Origin: Pyrrhosoma nymphula | Lineage: Eukaryota; Arthropoda; Insecta; Odonata; Coenagrionidae | Direction of reading: 5' to 3' | Length of the DNA: 64,000 nt | NCBI GenBank assembly: GCA_963573305.1 | Contig: OY754329.1 | Coordinates: 67,701,084-67,765,083 of the forward strand | Part shown: piece by piece, positions 55,431-64,000 of the stretch | How the letters are laid out: every line of letters begins with the position of its first letter | How positions within the stretch are numbered: position 1 is the first letter of the stretch | Position numbers and translations under genes: made by a program | The notes under the pieces: generated by a model | What the model saw: only the letters and a program-made list of their open reading frames with translations | What the model was told of the DNA's origin: nothing | Databases searched by the model: none

Positions 55431-56339
55431 GCCGCCGCCTAATCTAAGTGAGAACTAGCGAGAAATGCCAAGGGTATTTAAATAAAATGTAATACCTTTT
55501 CAAAAAAAATTTGTGAAACTATTTTTGAAAATATCAACCTGCAGTTTTATTACTTTAACGAAAAAATAATATTTCATGTTTGTAAATTTTTTATAAATCA
55601 CTTGAACCATACACCTAATTACTGCAGTATTATAAAACAAAAACAATATATTTTTGACAAACCCGATATATTGGATCGTGGAACTTCTCGCCCGAAAATC
55701 GTTAGCCGATATATCGGCCAATGGCACTAAGAGGGTTAAAAGGGATCCAGTTTTGTAGGGCTTACGGAAATAACTAAATTCCTTAACTTGGCCTACCCCG
55801 AAAGGGAACGGCGTGATTGCTATGTATGAATATAACGTCCGATGTTAAGGCCCAAAAGGCTATTTTCGGGTTGTTGATAAATAGATAAAATAAACGAAGT
55901 ATAAATAAAAAATATAATTTTTATCGAATGGTGGCCGTTGACGATCAAGCATTATCTCAAAACACTCCGCACGTTTACCTGCAAGGTAAGGAACTTCACC
56001 ACAGTCATTGTTTGAACACTACAATGCCTGGGCCGTGTTGTCATGTCCGGATGTGATGCAGCCTGCGCTGTATATAAATTATTGCATATCCGGAGGCAAT
56101 AAAACCTCGTCCGTAATATACTTTTTAACTTCACAATGAAGCATAATAAACCTTCTTGAAGAATTATTTGTCATAATTTTCAGCGGGTTCTTTGTATTTT
56201 GTTTTTGAAATATGAAAATAAACGGTCACTTTGCAACCATTTACAACTCGATTCGCAAAAAAGTAAACGAATGGCGTTTATATTCCCGTCAATCGTAATT
56301 CACTCATCCTTATAGGGGAGAAGACCGAGAACTGAACGC
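55431..56339. other. No gene seen
   Basis: AT-rich; ATATCGGC words occur near 55690-55720 with no clear structure. Confidence 0.4.
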
Positions 56340-56393
56340 CACTGTCAACTAACGTCACGTCAGAAAACGTCGATCGTAATCCCACCTTAAACA
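56340..56393 (-). mobile_element. Solo end of the 49.8-50.3 kb MITE family
   Basis: Reverse-complemented, 56340-56393 reads TTTAAGGTGGGATTACGATC, then ACGTGACG and GGCGTTC, matching the TIR at 49842 and the fragment at 49766. The partner end was not found upstream. Confidence 0.5.
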
Positions 56394-57164
56394 AAGAGAG
56401 TAGATGGCGTCTTGAGGCTTGAAAGTGAATCATGTTTTTTTGCGAGAAATGATCCATCTAACATGGCCATCGCGCGCAATTTGTCTTTAAATTTTCCAAA
56501 TATTTCAGTTTAGTGCAGTTTCTTGGAAATTATTTTCATTTTGCATTTTTACATATAAATCACTCAGGTACTACGAAAATTAAGTTACCTATTTTTTCGG
56601 CGTATTCTGAACGATTTCATTCAATATGGCTGATTGCGCATTTTAATGGCTTCAATATTTACCTGTGATATCTTACTGTACGGTTCCACCTATTCTATTC
56701 CGTAACCTATGGTCCAAACCGATTTCTAAAGCAATGGGCTGCAGCTAAAAAGTTTTTACATTGGTTCGCATACGATGAGTGGGGATAAAATTAAGTAGAT
56801 ATTCTCGTAGACGGCGGCTTCCTTGAAGCTAGACCACGTCTGATGAGTGTCAATCTCCACGGATGGTGACCATTCAAGCAATACGTATGTTATTTTAGCA
56901 GGAAAGGGGAGTTACGGTTCTTCTCACATTGTATTACGTAAGGGGGGATCAGGGGGTGCGAGAAGAACATCTTACGCAAGATTTGGCATACTGTGTAAAC
57001 GAATTTTTAACGTATTTGAGTCATTTTTTAAAAATCGTCGTAACAAAAACTATAGTTTATTTCTTAGAACTGAAAACATCACTCAGTTTCCCTTAAAAAA
57101 AAGATCTATAAAAGCGTAATTATATATTATGTTACAATAGCGGAAACCAAAACAATTTTTCATT
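56394..57164. other. No gene seen
   Basis: AT-rich; the open frame at 56847-57119 has no recognisable motif. Confidence 0.4.
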
Positions 57165-57249
57165 CAAGTATTCTACCAGCTGATTGGTAGGTTCTTGGAC
57201 AGCTCCCATTTTCTATCCCAACGTAATAGAAGTTGTCTCGCTTTCCCTC

Positions 57250-58035
57250 CTAAGGATGGCCCGTTATTAGATCCCTCTTCAATTCTTCATATCTTCTACC
57301 TCCTCTAATGTCGTCCAGAATTCCTATCCTCTTCCTTCCTCTCCCACGCTTCCCCAGTGTTCTCCCCTCTATCACTCTCTTCGACATGCCCTCTCCTCTC
57401 AAAACCTCCTCCATCCATCTCTTCTGCCTTCTCCGAACCTCTGTCACAAGCTTCCTCTCCTCTCCGACCATATCCAATACCTCCTCGTTCGTCTTTCTCG
57501 CCATCCAGCTAATCTTCTCCATCCTTCTCCAAACCCACGTCTCAAACGCCTCAAGTCTACGCACATCCTCCCTTCGCAATGACCAAGTTTCCGACCCATA
57601 TAGCGCCACGCTCCATATTAAAGTTTTCACCAGCCTCTTCTTTACGTCTCTTCTCAGACCCCCCCTCATCAATTCCCTTCTCTTCGAAAACGCTTTTTTA
57701 GCAAGCGCAATTCTGCATCTGATATCCTTACCACTAAACCCATTCACCTCCAAAATACTACCCAGATACGTAAACTGCTCGACCTGCTCTATCTTCTGCC
57801 CTCCCACCCTTATATTCAGCCCCGCCTTCTTACTTTTAGAAAATCTCATTACTTTCGTTTTCTTGTGATTGATCTTCATCCCATACTTTTCGCACTGCAC
57901 CTCTAATGCATTCACCATTGAATGTAACCCCTTGGCCGACTGACTAACCAATGCTTGATCATCTGCAAATCTCACTGATTTTATCAGCTCCCCTCCTACC
58001 TTTATTCCTACCTCCTCCTCCCCCATGCCTCCCAA
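57250..58035 (-). pseudogene. Reverse transcriptase palm motif C, thumb and C-terminal region
   Basis: An open frame of 261 residues. SVRFADDQALVS (about residues 20-31) is catalytic motif C with the FADD box and both metal-binding aspartates. Then come NHKKTKVMRF, the FTYLGS motif near residue 91, and the connection region SVALYGSETWSLRREDVRRL, followed by WVWRRMEKISWMARKTNEEV and the basic KRGRGRKRI segment near the C-terminus. This is the usual order for many LINE polyproteins. The first methionine is not a true start: the segment continues from the upstream palm through a frameshift. The plus-strand frame at 57308-57868 is its antisense shadow. Confidence 0.9.
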
Positions 58036-58037
58036 AC

Positions 58038-58610
58038 CATTTCTTCTGAATAAACGTTAAAAAGCAACGGCGGTAGTGGGCACCCTTGCCGCACTCCCCG
58101 TCCTATCGTGGACCATCCCGATTCTCCATTGGCTACCCTAACCTGCGCAGTCTGATTCATATACAGATTTCGAATCAGACGCCTGTCCCTCTAATCGACT
58201 CCTAATTTCTTCAACACTCCCATTAATTTTGTCCATTCCACCCGATCAAACGCCTTCTCGAAATCTACGAAGCATGCAAAAACATCCTGCCCATACTCTA
58301 GGTTTCTTTCTACTAGCGTCCTCATCACCGCTATAGCGTCTCGCGTTCCCGTCCCTCTCCTAAACCCGAACTGGTCGTCACCCAGGTATTCATTTGCCTT
58401 CTTCTCTAGCCTTCTGTTTAGAATCCTCAGAACTACTTTGACCGCGTGGGATATTAAGCTTATTGTCCTATAGTCTTCGCAAGTTTTTGCCTTACTCTTT
58501 TTCGGTATAGGAATTAGTACAGTCTTCGCGAAGTCTTCCGGCCACACTCCATCCTCATAAATCCTACGAATAAGCGCAAAAAGTTTTCCTCTTCCGTTAT
58601 TCCAAAACAC
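58038..58610 (-). pseudogene. Reverse transcriptase fingers and palm (motifs A and B), disrupted
   Basis: The 139-residue open part (58191-58610) contains PIPKK and CEDYRTISLISHAVKVV (fingers), DDQFGFRRGTGTRDAI at about residues 78-93, and palm motif A, CFVDFEKAFDRVEW, with the catalytic aspartate at about D116. A TAG stop follows directly after KKLGVD. Past it, in the same frame, come RRLIRNLYMNQTAQVRVANG and GRGVRQGCPLPPLLFN, the conserved motif B region (normally GVRQGCPLSP). The frame then breaks near 58030. Only one stop and one frameshift separate it from an open palm domain. Confidence 0.9.
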
Positions 58611-58620
58611 CGTTACACCA

Positions 58621-61324
58621 AAACAATAGGTGGTTTTAATGGGGTCATGATTACAATGACCATGAGATCGTCTTAATCCCTTAGGGTTCTTTATGTCAGT
58701 GCTGGCATTAATATTTCACTGACTGGATGAATATTCAATTTATTTTCTTGATGATCTTTCTCAAGCAACAATATTGCAAATCAAACATATGCACAGTGAA
58801 AGAAAAAATATTTGAATCAATTGAATTCGATGTTACTTTGTAAACTTAGTTCATGATGAGGACAGCGAGCACTTAGTACTTATCCTCACTTCTACAATAG
58901 GTACGTGACCGGTTTTAATTTTTCATGCCATTCAAAGGTAGAACCGAGGTAGAAAGCGATACTACCTTTGAGCTACATATAATTATCAAAGGTAGTATCC
59001 AGTAAAAAAGCGGGCTTGCCTTTGAACATGATGTGAAACGTCGAAACTGCCTAGGTATCAATATTAAATTAGTACGGGAAACCACTAAACGTTCATTCCT
59101 CCAGAAAAAGGAATGTATTTTTCACAAAAAATGACCCAAAAGAATCACACTTCACGCAAAGATTTTTTTTCAGTTTCTTTGCGGTTTTTCTTAAAGCAAA
59201 TACATGCCCTTGAGGTCACTGAGATGGCCACAGGAAATTATGACATGACATCTATCTACTTCGGAATAAATCACTCGTTTCACTACGGAAATATTCAAGA
59301 ACGTACCCTTTGGGTGTAAACACTGAGCAGAGTGCCCAGTGGAGGAAATAGATACCTTGCTTGGCTTACGGAGAATTTGTGCGTGAAGAAAAACAAAGTA
59401 CATGACGCAACAGGAAGAAAAACATTATTAGAAAGGTGAGTGAATCGTTTGATCACAATATTGGGATTTCATCCTATTGATCCCCCGTAGATCACGCCCA
59501 GTGTATATCAAGATAGGCAAGTAAAATAAATTGAAAATGTGGTTCGGGTAATGCACTCACAAAAAAGTGATGCTACCAACATGGTGGTCTATTTTTCCCC
59601 TATTCTCCTCTAAGCAACCCAACAGCCGCAGTTGGTTGTCATGTGACTAATTGTTATTATTCAGTATTTTTGCTATTGTAAATTTTACATAAATTACAAA
59701 AAAATATAATTGATAAATTTTAAAACTACCAAAAATGGTGCCTCAAAAGAAAAAACGTATAATACTCACTTTTTTAAGAAAATTCTCGGAAGAACTTGAC
59801 TTGGTGTCTTCATCAAAACAAAAATTTGGGGAATTAATGCAATGAACCAAGTTTTAACCTACGAAGGAACAGGGATAAGGTCAAGAGATGATATTTAAAT
59901 GTTCCAATGTTCATGTAGGGGAGAAAGTTACATTTTTTTGGATCCATCACTGTCAACTTTGGTTCAATATTCGACGTTTCCTTTTAAATGCCGCAGGATT
60001 TCTCTGAAGTGAAAGGACATCGTTGCTGGCAAAAGGCCACAGAAGAAGGCCACAAAAGGCAAATAATTTATATGATCCACCGGTCTATGGCCTCAGTACC
60101 TGAAAGGAAAAAATATATACATAAAATCTAAATCGACTTGGAGAAATACCAAAATTGGTTTTCATTTCACATACAGCAGATGCACCAAGCGTATTGGAAG
60201 AGAAAATGCTTCGGTTAAATGGCATAAAAAACACCGGTTCAATACATTTATTCAGATTATGTATATGTATAAATAGTGTAACTACAACGTCTAAGTCTGT
60301 GCCATACCATTCGGCCTTGGATAAAACTTTGGCAGGATTTGGAAAGCAATGCAAAGAAGCTCAATAGTACATGTTCGGTCCGTTCGCCTGTCCTTGGCAG
60401 TAAAGAGTGATGTTATGATAAGTTAGAGAAGTATACGCGAGGAGATGCATTCTAAGTTTAAAAAAATAAGCCTAAATATGCAACGCTTTCTCTGCAACCT
60501 AAAGCCTAACGCTAAAACTGCAACTTATTTGAATTCTAAAATTCGATGAAAAACTTTCAAATTTGACACATTATTGAATGCCTCCACTACGGATATAATA
60601 GGCTACTTCTTGTACATCTTAGTTCTCAGGTTCAATTCCAGAAAATTCAAATAAAATAATTCCAAAATTCTAGAATAGAGAAATTGGCAAGTAAATGTAC
60701 ATTAAAGATTAACCGAAATTTTCAACAATAGATAAGGAATTTGGACTCCTATGCATACATGTGACATCGAAAGGGAGATCTCATAACCAAGCACGTGTTT
60801 ACGAGATTTAAACCTTCCCTGTCGATAGTCACCTGGATGACCAAAATGCATGCACATGGCGTCATTATTTTGCATTTATTGGCAATTTGAATTACTTTTT
60901 TAATTCAACTTCCATAAGAAATTCATGCATAGTTCATTTTTGTAGCTTGCAGGCTTTTTTTCGCAAAATAAAGTATAAGATAATGGTCTTACGCACTCGA
61001 GAGAAATTCTTTAAGAAAGGAAATTGATTGAGAATTATTATTTTTATCAAGTTTTGTTTTCGACTCGAAACTGCCAAATATTTTACAAAACAGTCCAAAA
61101 TTTTCTAAAATTCAGCCTTTTTTGACACTATTTCATTTTAAAATGTACAAAATAAACCACTTAATTATACTTCAAGTTGTAACTGTAGATTGAAAGTTAA
61201 AATTTAATTAAAAACTTTGTAGAAAATTCTCTTCAAGTGGATACTATTCTGATTATGACGATAATACTATTAAAATATTGCATGGTAAAAAGTTCTTTGA
61301 CTATAGTTCTGTATTTTTTCTTCC
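58621..61324. other. No gene recognised (2.7 kb)
   Basis: AT-rich. 58959-58971 and 58986-58998 form a perfect 13-bp inverted repeat (ATACTACCTTTGA), and TTCAAAGGTAG occurs again at about 58931. No coding motif was found. Confidence 0.45.
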
Positions 61325-62030
61325 TTGGCATGAGTGGTGTCGGAGCGTGAGACGCGAGGGAAGTAAGTACGTGGGACCGCTAACAGGGGGCACAACCCCC
61401 TAGTGCAATATATAAGCCCGTCAAGATTTTATACATTAGAAAACACGAGGATTGGAAGAAAAACAGAAGAACCGTAGGCGGGTATTTCATAGAGGATGGA
61501 AAAAAGAAGCGAGTAGATAGAAGTGACGGGGCACATGACTATGCACAACACGCTGGTGTCGCTCGTCCATCCGCATATCCGTATATTGCCCCATATGGCC
61601 CCTCCGAGCTCGCAGTTTGGGAAGAGTTTTCAGCTCAGCGGCAGTGTGTTGCATAGGGATAGATACTTGGGGAGGACGAGAGAGACAGCCGGGAAGGAGG
61701 GAGGTGGGTGCTCTGCGACGGAAGGGGCATTCTGCTCCATCACTATCGCCAGCATGCTCGTGCGTCGAGGGCGGGGGGAGGATAATGCATGACGCCGTGG
61801 TGGTAGTGCTTGGACGGGGACGTGGATCGCTGCGAGGCCGCGTCAGCCGTCGCCATCACTAATCGCGGGTCCAGATGGGTGTTGTGGGCTTCAAGCGCCA
61901 CTATCCCGCCCTCTGCACCAGCCCCTCCCCCAGATCCACCCGTCGCTAGTGTGGCGGGAGAACAGCATCACATGTTTAAAGAGAAGAAATGTTCCCGCAG
62001 GAATTGGGCAAAGCCAAGGTAAAATGCTCG
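61325..62030 (+). promoter_or_regulatory. GC- and CpG-rich island at a possible 5' gene end
   Basis: A sharp rise in GC and CpG against AT-rich flanks, with several overlapping plus-strand frames. It ends in CCAAGGTAAAATG, a possible splice donor at 62018/62019. No TATA box or clear initiator was identified. Confidence 0.35.
61810..62018 (+). CDS. Candidate first coding exon of a host gene
   Basis: An open frame from the ATG at 61810 (MDGDVDRCEAASAVA) to a candidate donor after 62018. It is rich in Ala/Pro/Ser in the middle (APAPPPDPPVASVAG) and turns charged at the end (GEQHHMFKEKKC, RRNWAKP). The first stop comes immediately after the donor, as expected for an exon boundary, though also possible by chance. 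The exon would end in phase 2. The GC-rich setting and codon composition favour coding more than elsewhere in the window. The domain is not recognised, no downstream exon was located, and a non-coding 5' UTR remains possible. Confidence 0.3.
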
Positions 62031-62094
62031 GGTGAAGGTATAGCAAAGGTAAAGTCAAGAGGTAAGTCATCCTGCCTCCTGACGTCGTGCGTGA

Positions 62095-62365
62095 TATTTT
62101 AAGCTGTATTGAGCGAGATTCTTACCCAGTCATAGTAGATACCATCTTCGAATAATATACTTTTATTTCAGCTGTAGTAAGAAGCTTTTTACAAATATTT
62201 AAATATCTATGGCGCAAAAATATTGTTTAATACAACTGAAATTCTCAGTATGTGCATGCATTAGCACGCCTTCACAAGCGAAATTTTTGCAATCCTGTAA
62301 ACATTACGGCGCTGAGCAATATATATATTTTTTTAATAGTTGAGAATTGATACAAACGACGCTAC
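62095..62365 (+). repeat. Dispersed repeat R1, copy 3 (internally deleted)
   Basis: ATAGTAGATACCATCTTCGA, TTTCAGCTGTAGTAAGAAGC, GGCGCAAAAATAT, ACTGAAATTCTCAGTA and GTGCATGCATTAG match copy 4. Then a block of about 35 bp (the CTTTAACTTGACTC region) is missing, and CGCCTTCACAAGCGAAA, TTTTTGCAATCCTGTAAA and TAATAGTTGAGAATTG follow. Confidence 0.72.
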
Positions 62366-62374
62366 GTTAGTTTT

Positions 62375-62830
62375 TTGATGAGATTTTTCCACAGTCATAA
62401 TAGATACCATCTTCGAATAATATTTTTTAATTTCAGCTGTTGCAAGAAGCATTTTATAAATATTGTTATATCTATTGCGCAAAAATATGGTTTTATACGA
62501 CTGAAACTCGGAGTAAATAAATGCATAAGCCTTTAACTTGACTCATTTTTTTACGCCATTCCCTGAAAACGCCTTCAAAACCGAAAATCTTTTTGCTATT
62601 CTGTGAAAATGACTGAGGTGAGTAGGTAATTCATAAATTTTTAAAATAGTTGCGAATTATGTACTACAAACTACAACCACCAGCCGACCGACGAGATCTA
62701 GTTGTTATAAAATCATATTTTAAAAAAGTCTCTCTGAAATACTTCTTATGGAAAATGGCTGATATGTTTTTTCAAATATTTAGAAAATTAGAATGATTAG
62801 GGGTTGAATTTTGGCTATCTTTGGAAGGGA
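62375..62830 (+). repeat. Dispersed repeat R1, copy 4 (longest)
   Basis: ATAATAGATACCATCTTCGA, TTTCAGCTGTTGCAAGAAGC, TGCGCAAAAATAT, ACTGAAACTCGGAGTA, AATGCATAAGCCTTTAACTT, GACTCATTTTTTTACGCC, CGCCTTCAAAACCGAAA, TTTTTGCTATTCTGTGAAAA, TAAAATAGTTGCGAATTATG, ATGGAAAATGGCTGATATG and GGCTATCTTTGGAAG give the fullest version of the repeat. It is in direct tandem with copy 3, about 270 bp apart. Confidence 0.75.
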
Positions 62831-62913
62831 GAAATATTATTCTTTATGAATGGGACAAATTCATTCAATTTTCTAGGAAATGATATCTTGCTCAAACTAC
62901 ACTAAGGTGATAT

Positions 62914-63047
62914 ATTAAAAAATAAACTTTGTTATATTCCACACCGGTTTCAACCTTTTCAGGTCATGCTCAAGAGATAGCTCTTGAGAGTGACTTAAAA
63001 TAGTTGTAATAAAACTATGTGGAATATAAAAAAGTTTATTTTTGAAT
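62914..63047. repeat. Inverted-repeat element with 30-bp arms
   Basis: 62914-62943 pairs with 63018-63047; the inner 12 bp (TTATATTCCACA) and AAATAAACTTT are exact. The interior has a second small hairpin (CTCAAGAG with CTCTTGAG, 62969-62988) after ACCGGTTTCAACCTTTTC. It is probably a small MITE-like element or a paired SINE end. Confidence 0.65.
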
Positions 63048-64000
63048 ACATTGTGTCTTCATTCCACGAAGTGAACTCGCAAACCATTGATTTGATACCC
63101 AAAGGTGGTTCCACTGTAATGTGACTTAAATGCCATTTTATTCACAACCTTTAGACAAACATGTCCTCTATCTGATATGACCAACTAAATGTTACCTTCC
63201 TACACTATTTCATTCTCTGGTTGAACTTTAAATTACATGGTGTTAAACGTGAGGGTGGGTGGAAAATGAAGAAAAATAGTATTTTTCCCCATAATAAAAA
63301 TTCCATTCTCGCGGAAAACTGTTTTTAAGAAGGATTAATCCTAAAATAGGGAATACAAATCAAATATAAGCATGTAAAAACCTTACTGTGTGAGTTATTA
63401 GCCAATTACGATATTAGCCAATTGCGAAGGAAAAGCGATAATTGAAGTCAAGATGCAATAATTCAAAATGGCACCGCAGTAGGCTCCCTTGGCTGAGAAA
63501 AAGTACTCATTGAAAATATATATGAGCAATAATCTGCATATTTAGTACCTTAATTTTGTTTTACAATAGGTAACTCAGAACATCACCGAATGTAGGATTT
63601 TTTTAAACAAAATAAACAAACAGGTGGAATTCCGTATTTGTTTTGACTCGTACAGTCACGATGCAACAGTAGAAAAATGCAAAACATACTAGGGGTCGTT
63701 GCCCCCGGGTCGTTGACTACCCTCGCTTTACTTCTATTTTCTTTCTCATGGCACTTCTATTGAGTTCACAGAATTGATATTTATAACTTTATTTTACCAA
63801 AGAAATAAAACTTCAAGCGATAAAAATGAACTCAACATCTATTCTTCTTATGACACACGATTAGAATGATTTGGGGCCAAATCTAAGACTTTTGGTGTGC
63901 AAAAAGAACCCAATTACCTACAGAGTGGCGACATTCAATGATGCAGAAAGTTTTAAAGTTGCCCATCCTCTGGTTCTTGAAAAATACCGAACCACGTATA
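63048..64000. other. No gene seen
   Basis: AT-rich sequence to the window end; nothing recognised. Confidence 0.4.

Larger units (their letters stand above)
57160..58620 (-). mobile_element. LINE family 1, best preserved copy, 5'-truncated
   Basis: About 1.45 kb of a non-LTR retrotransposon read on the minus strand, from inside the reverse transcriptase fingers (about 58618) to the 3' UTR (about 57160). No endonuclease domain remains, so most of the element is missing at the 5' side, as is typical after abortive target-primed reverse transcription. Two lesions break it: a TAG at 58191-58193 and a frameshift near 58015-58040. Fragments of the same family lie at 3.1, 11.4, 13.0 and 26.5 kb. 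The C-terminal pattern is common to several arthropod LINE groups; the clade was not assigned. Confidence 0.92.

Noticed and set aside
57308..57868. 186-residue plus-strand open frame
   Set aside because: It is the antisense of the LINE reverse transcriptase C-terminal region; its Pro/Ser/Leu-rich sequence follows from the coding strand.
1..64000. CRISPR array, operon, prokaryotic or viral gene cluster
   Set aside because: No spaced identical repeats, no dense coding, and all recognisable proteins belong to eukaryotic transposable elements.

Overview
The window reads as nuclear DNA of an arthropod, most likely an insect with a large, repeat-rich genome. It is AT-rich and has no operons or dense open reading frames. 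It carries decayed non-LTR retrotransposons (LINEs), several tRNA-derived SINE families, hAT-type DNA transposons with 8-bp target duplications, small inverted-repeat elements and tandem duplications. No rRNA gene, CRISPR array, functional tRNA gene or convincing multi-exon host gene can be read. The window looks like intergenic or long-intron sequence. The species cannot be fixed from what is visible.

Layout. 0.6-1.2 kb: a 602-bp hAT-type MITE with perfect TIRs and TSD. 3.1-4.0 kb: two different LINE fragments joined head to tail. 6.6-7.5 kb: three SINE copies from two families. 8.0-8.2 kb: a foldback flanked by 13-bp direct repeats. 11.4-13.2 kb: more LINE debris. 16.9-17.4 kb: a putative TIR element. 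18.1-20.3 kb: a copy of a new dispersed repeat (called R1 here), a perfect 42-bp palindrome, and a 1.47-kb hAT element that keeps the BED zinc finger and the C-terminal dimerisation region but has lost the catalytic core. 24.6-25.2 kb: a 333-bp-period duplication. 26.5 kb: a LINE 3' end. 29.5-41 kb: SINEs of three families, two more foldbacks with 11-12-bp direct repeats, and a GC-rich block at 39.1-39.7 kb. 48-51.7 kb: a 120-bp tandem duplication, a hairpin, a TA-flanked MITE, a SINE and another hairpin. 53.2 kb: a degenerate short-period repeat. 54.2-55.4 kb: R1, SINE and LINE fragments packed together. 57.2-58.6 kb: the best preserved LINE, with reverse transcriptase motifs broken by one stop and one frameshift. 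61.3-62.0 kb: a GC-rich block that may hold a host exon. 62.1-63.05 kb: a tandem pair of R1 copies and an inverted-repeat element.

How the parts relate. Family 1 LINE sequence recurs at 3.1, 11.4, 13.0, 26.5 and 57.2 kb in different states of decay, so it has been active over a long time. The SINEs have Pol III A and B boxes and presumably depended on LINE machinery, but no SINE-LINE tail match could be shown. The two hAT elements share one architecture (8-bp TSD, short TIR, subterminal arrays of a short word) with different words. The most unusual pattern is that three unrelated foldbacks (8.0, 30.3 and 40.5 kb) share one asymmetric layout: an 11-13-bp direct repeat, about 32-42 bp of unique sequence, the foldback, then the direct repeat again.
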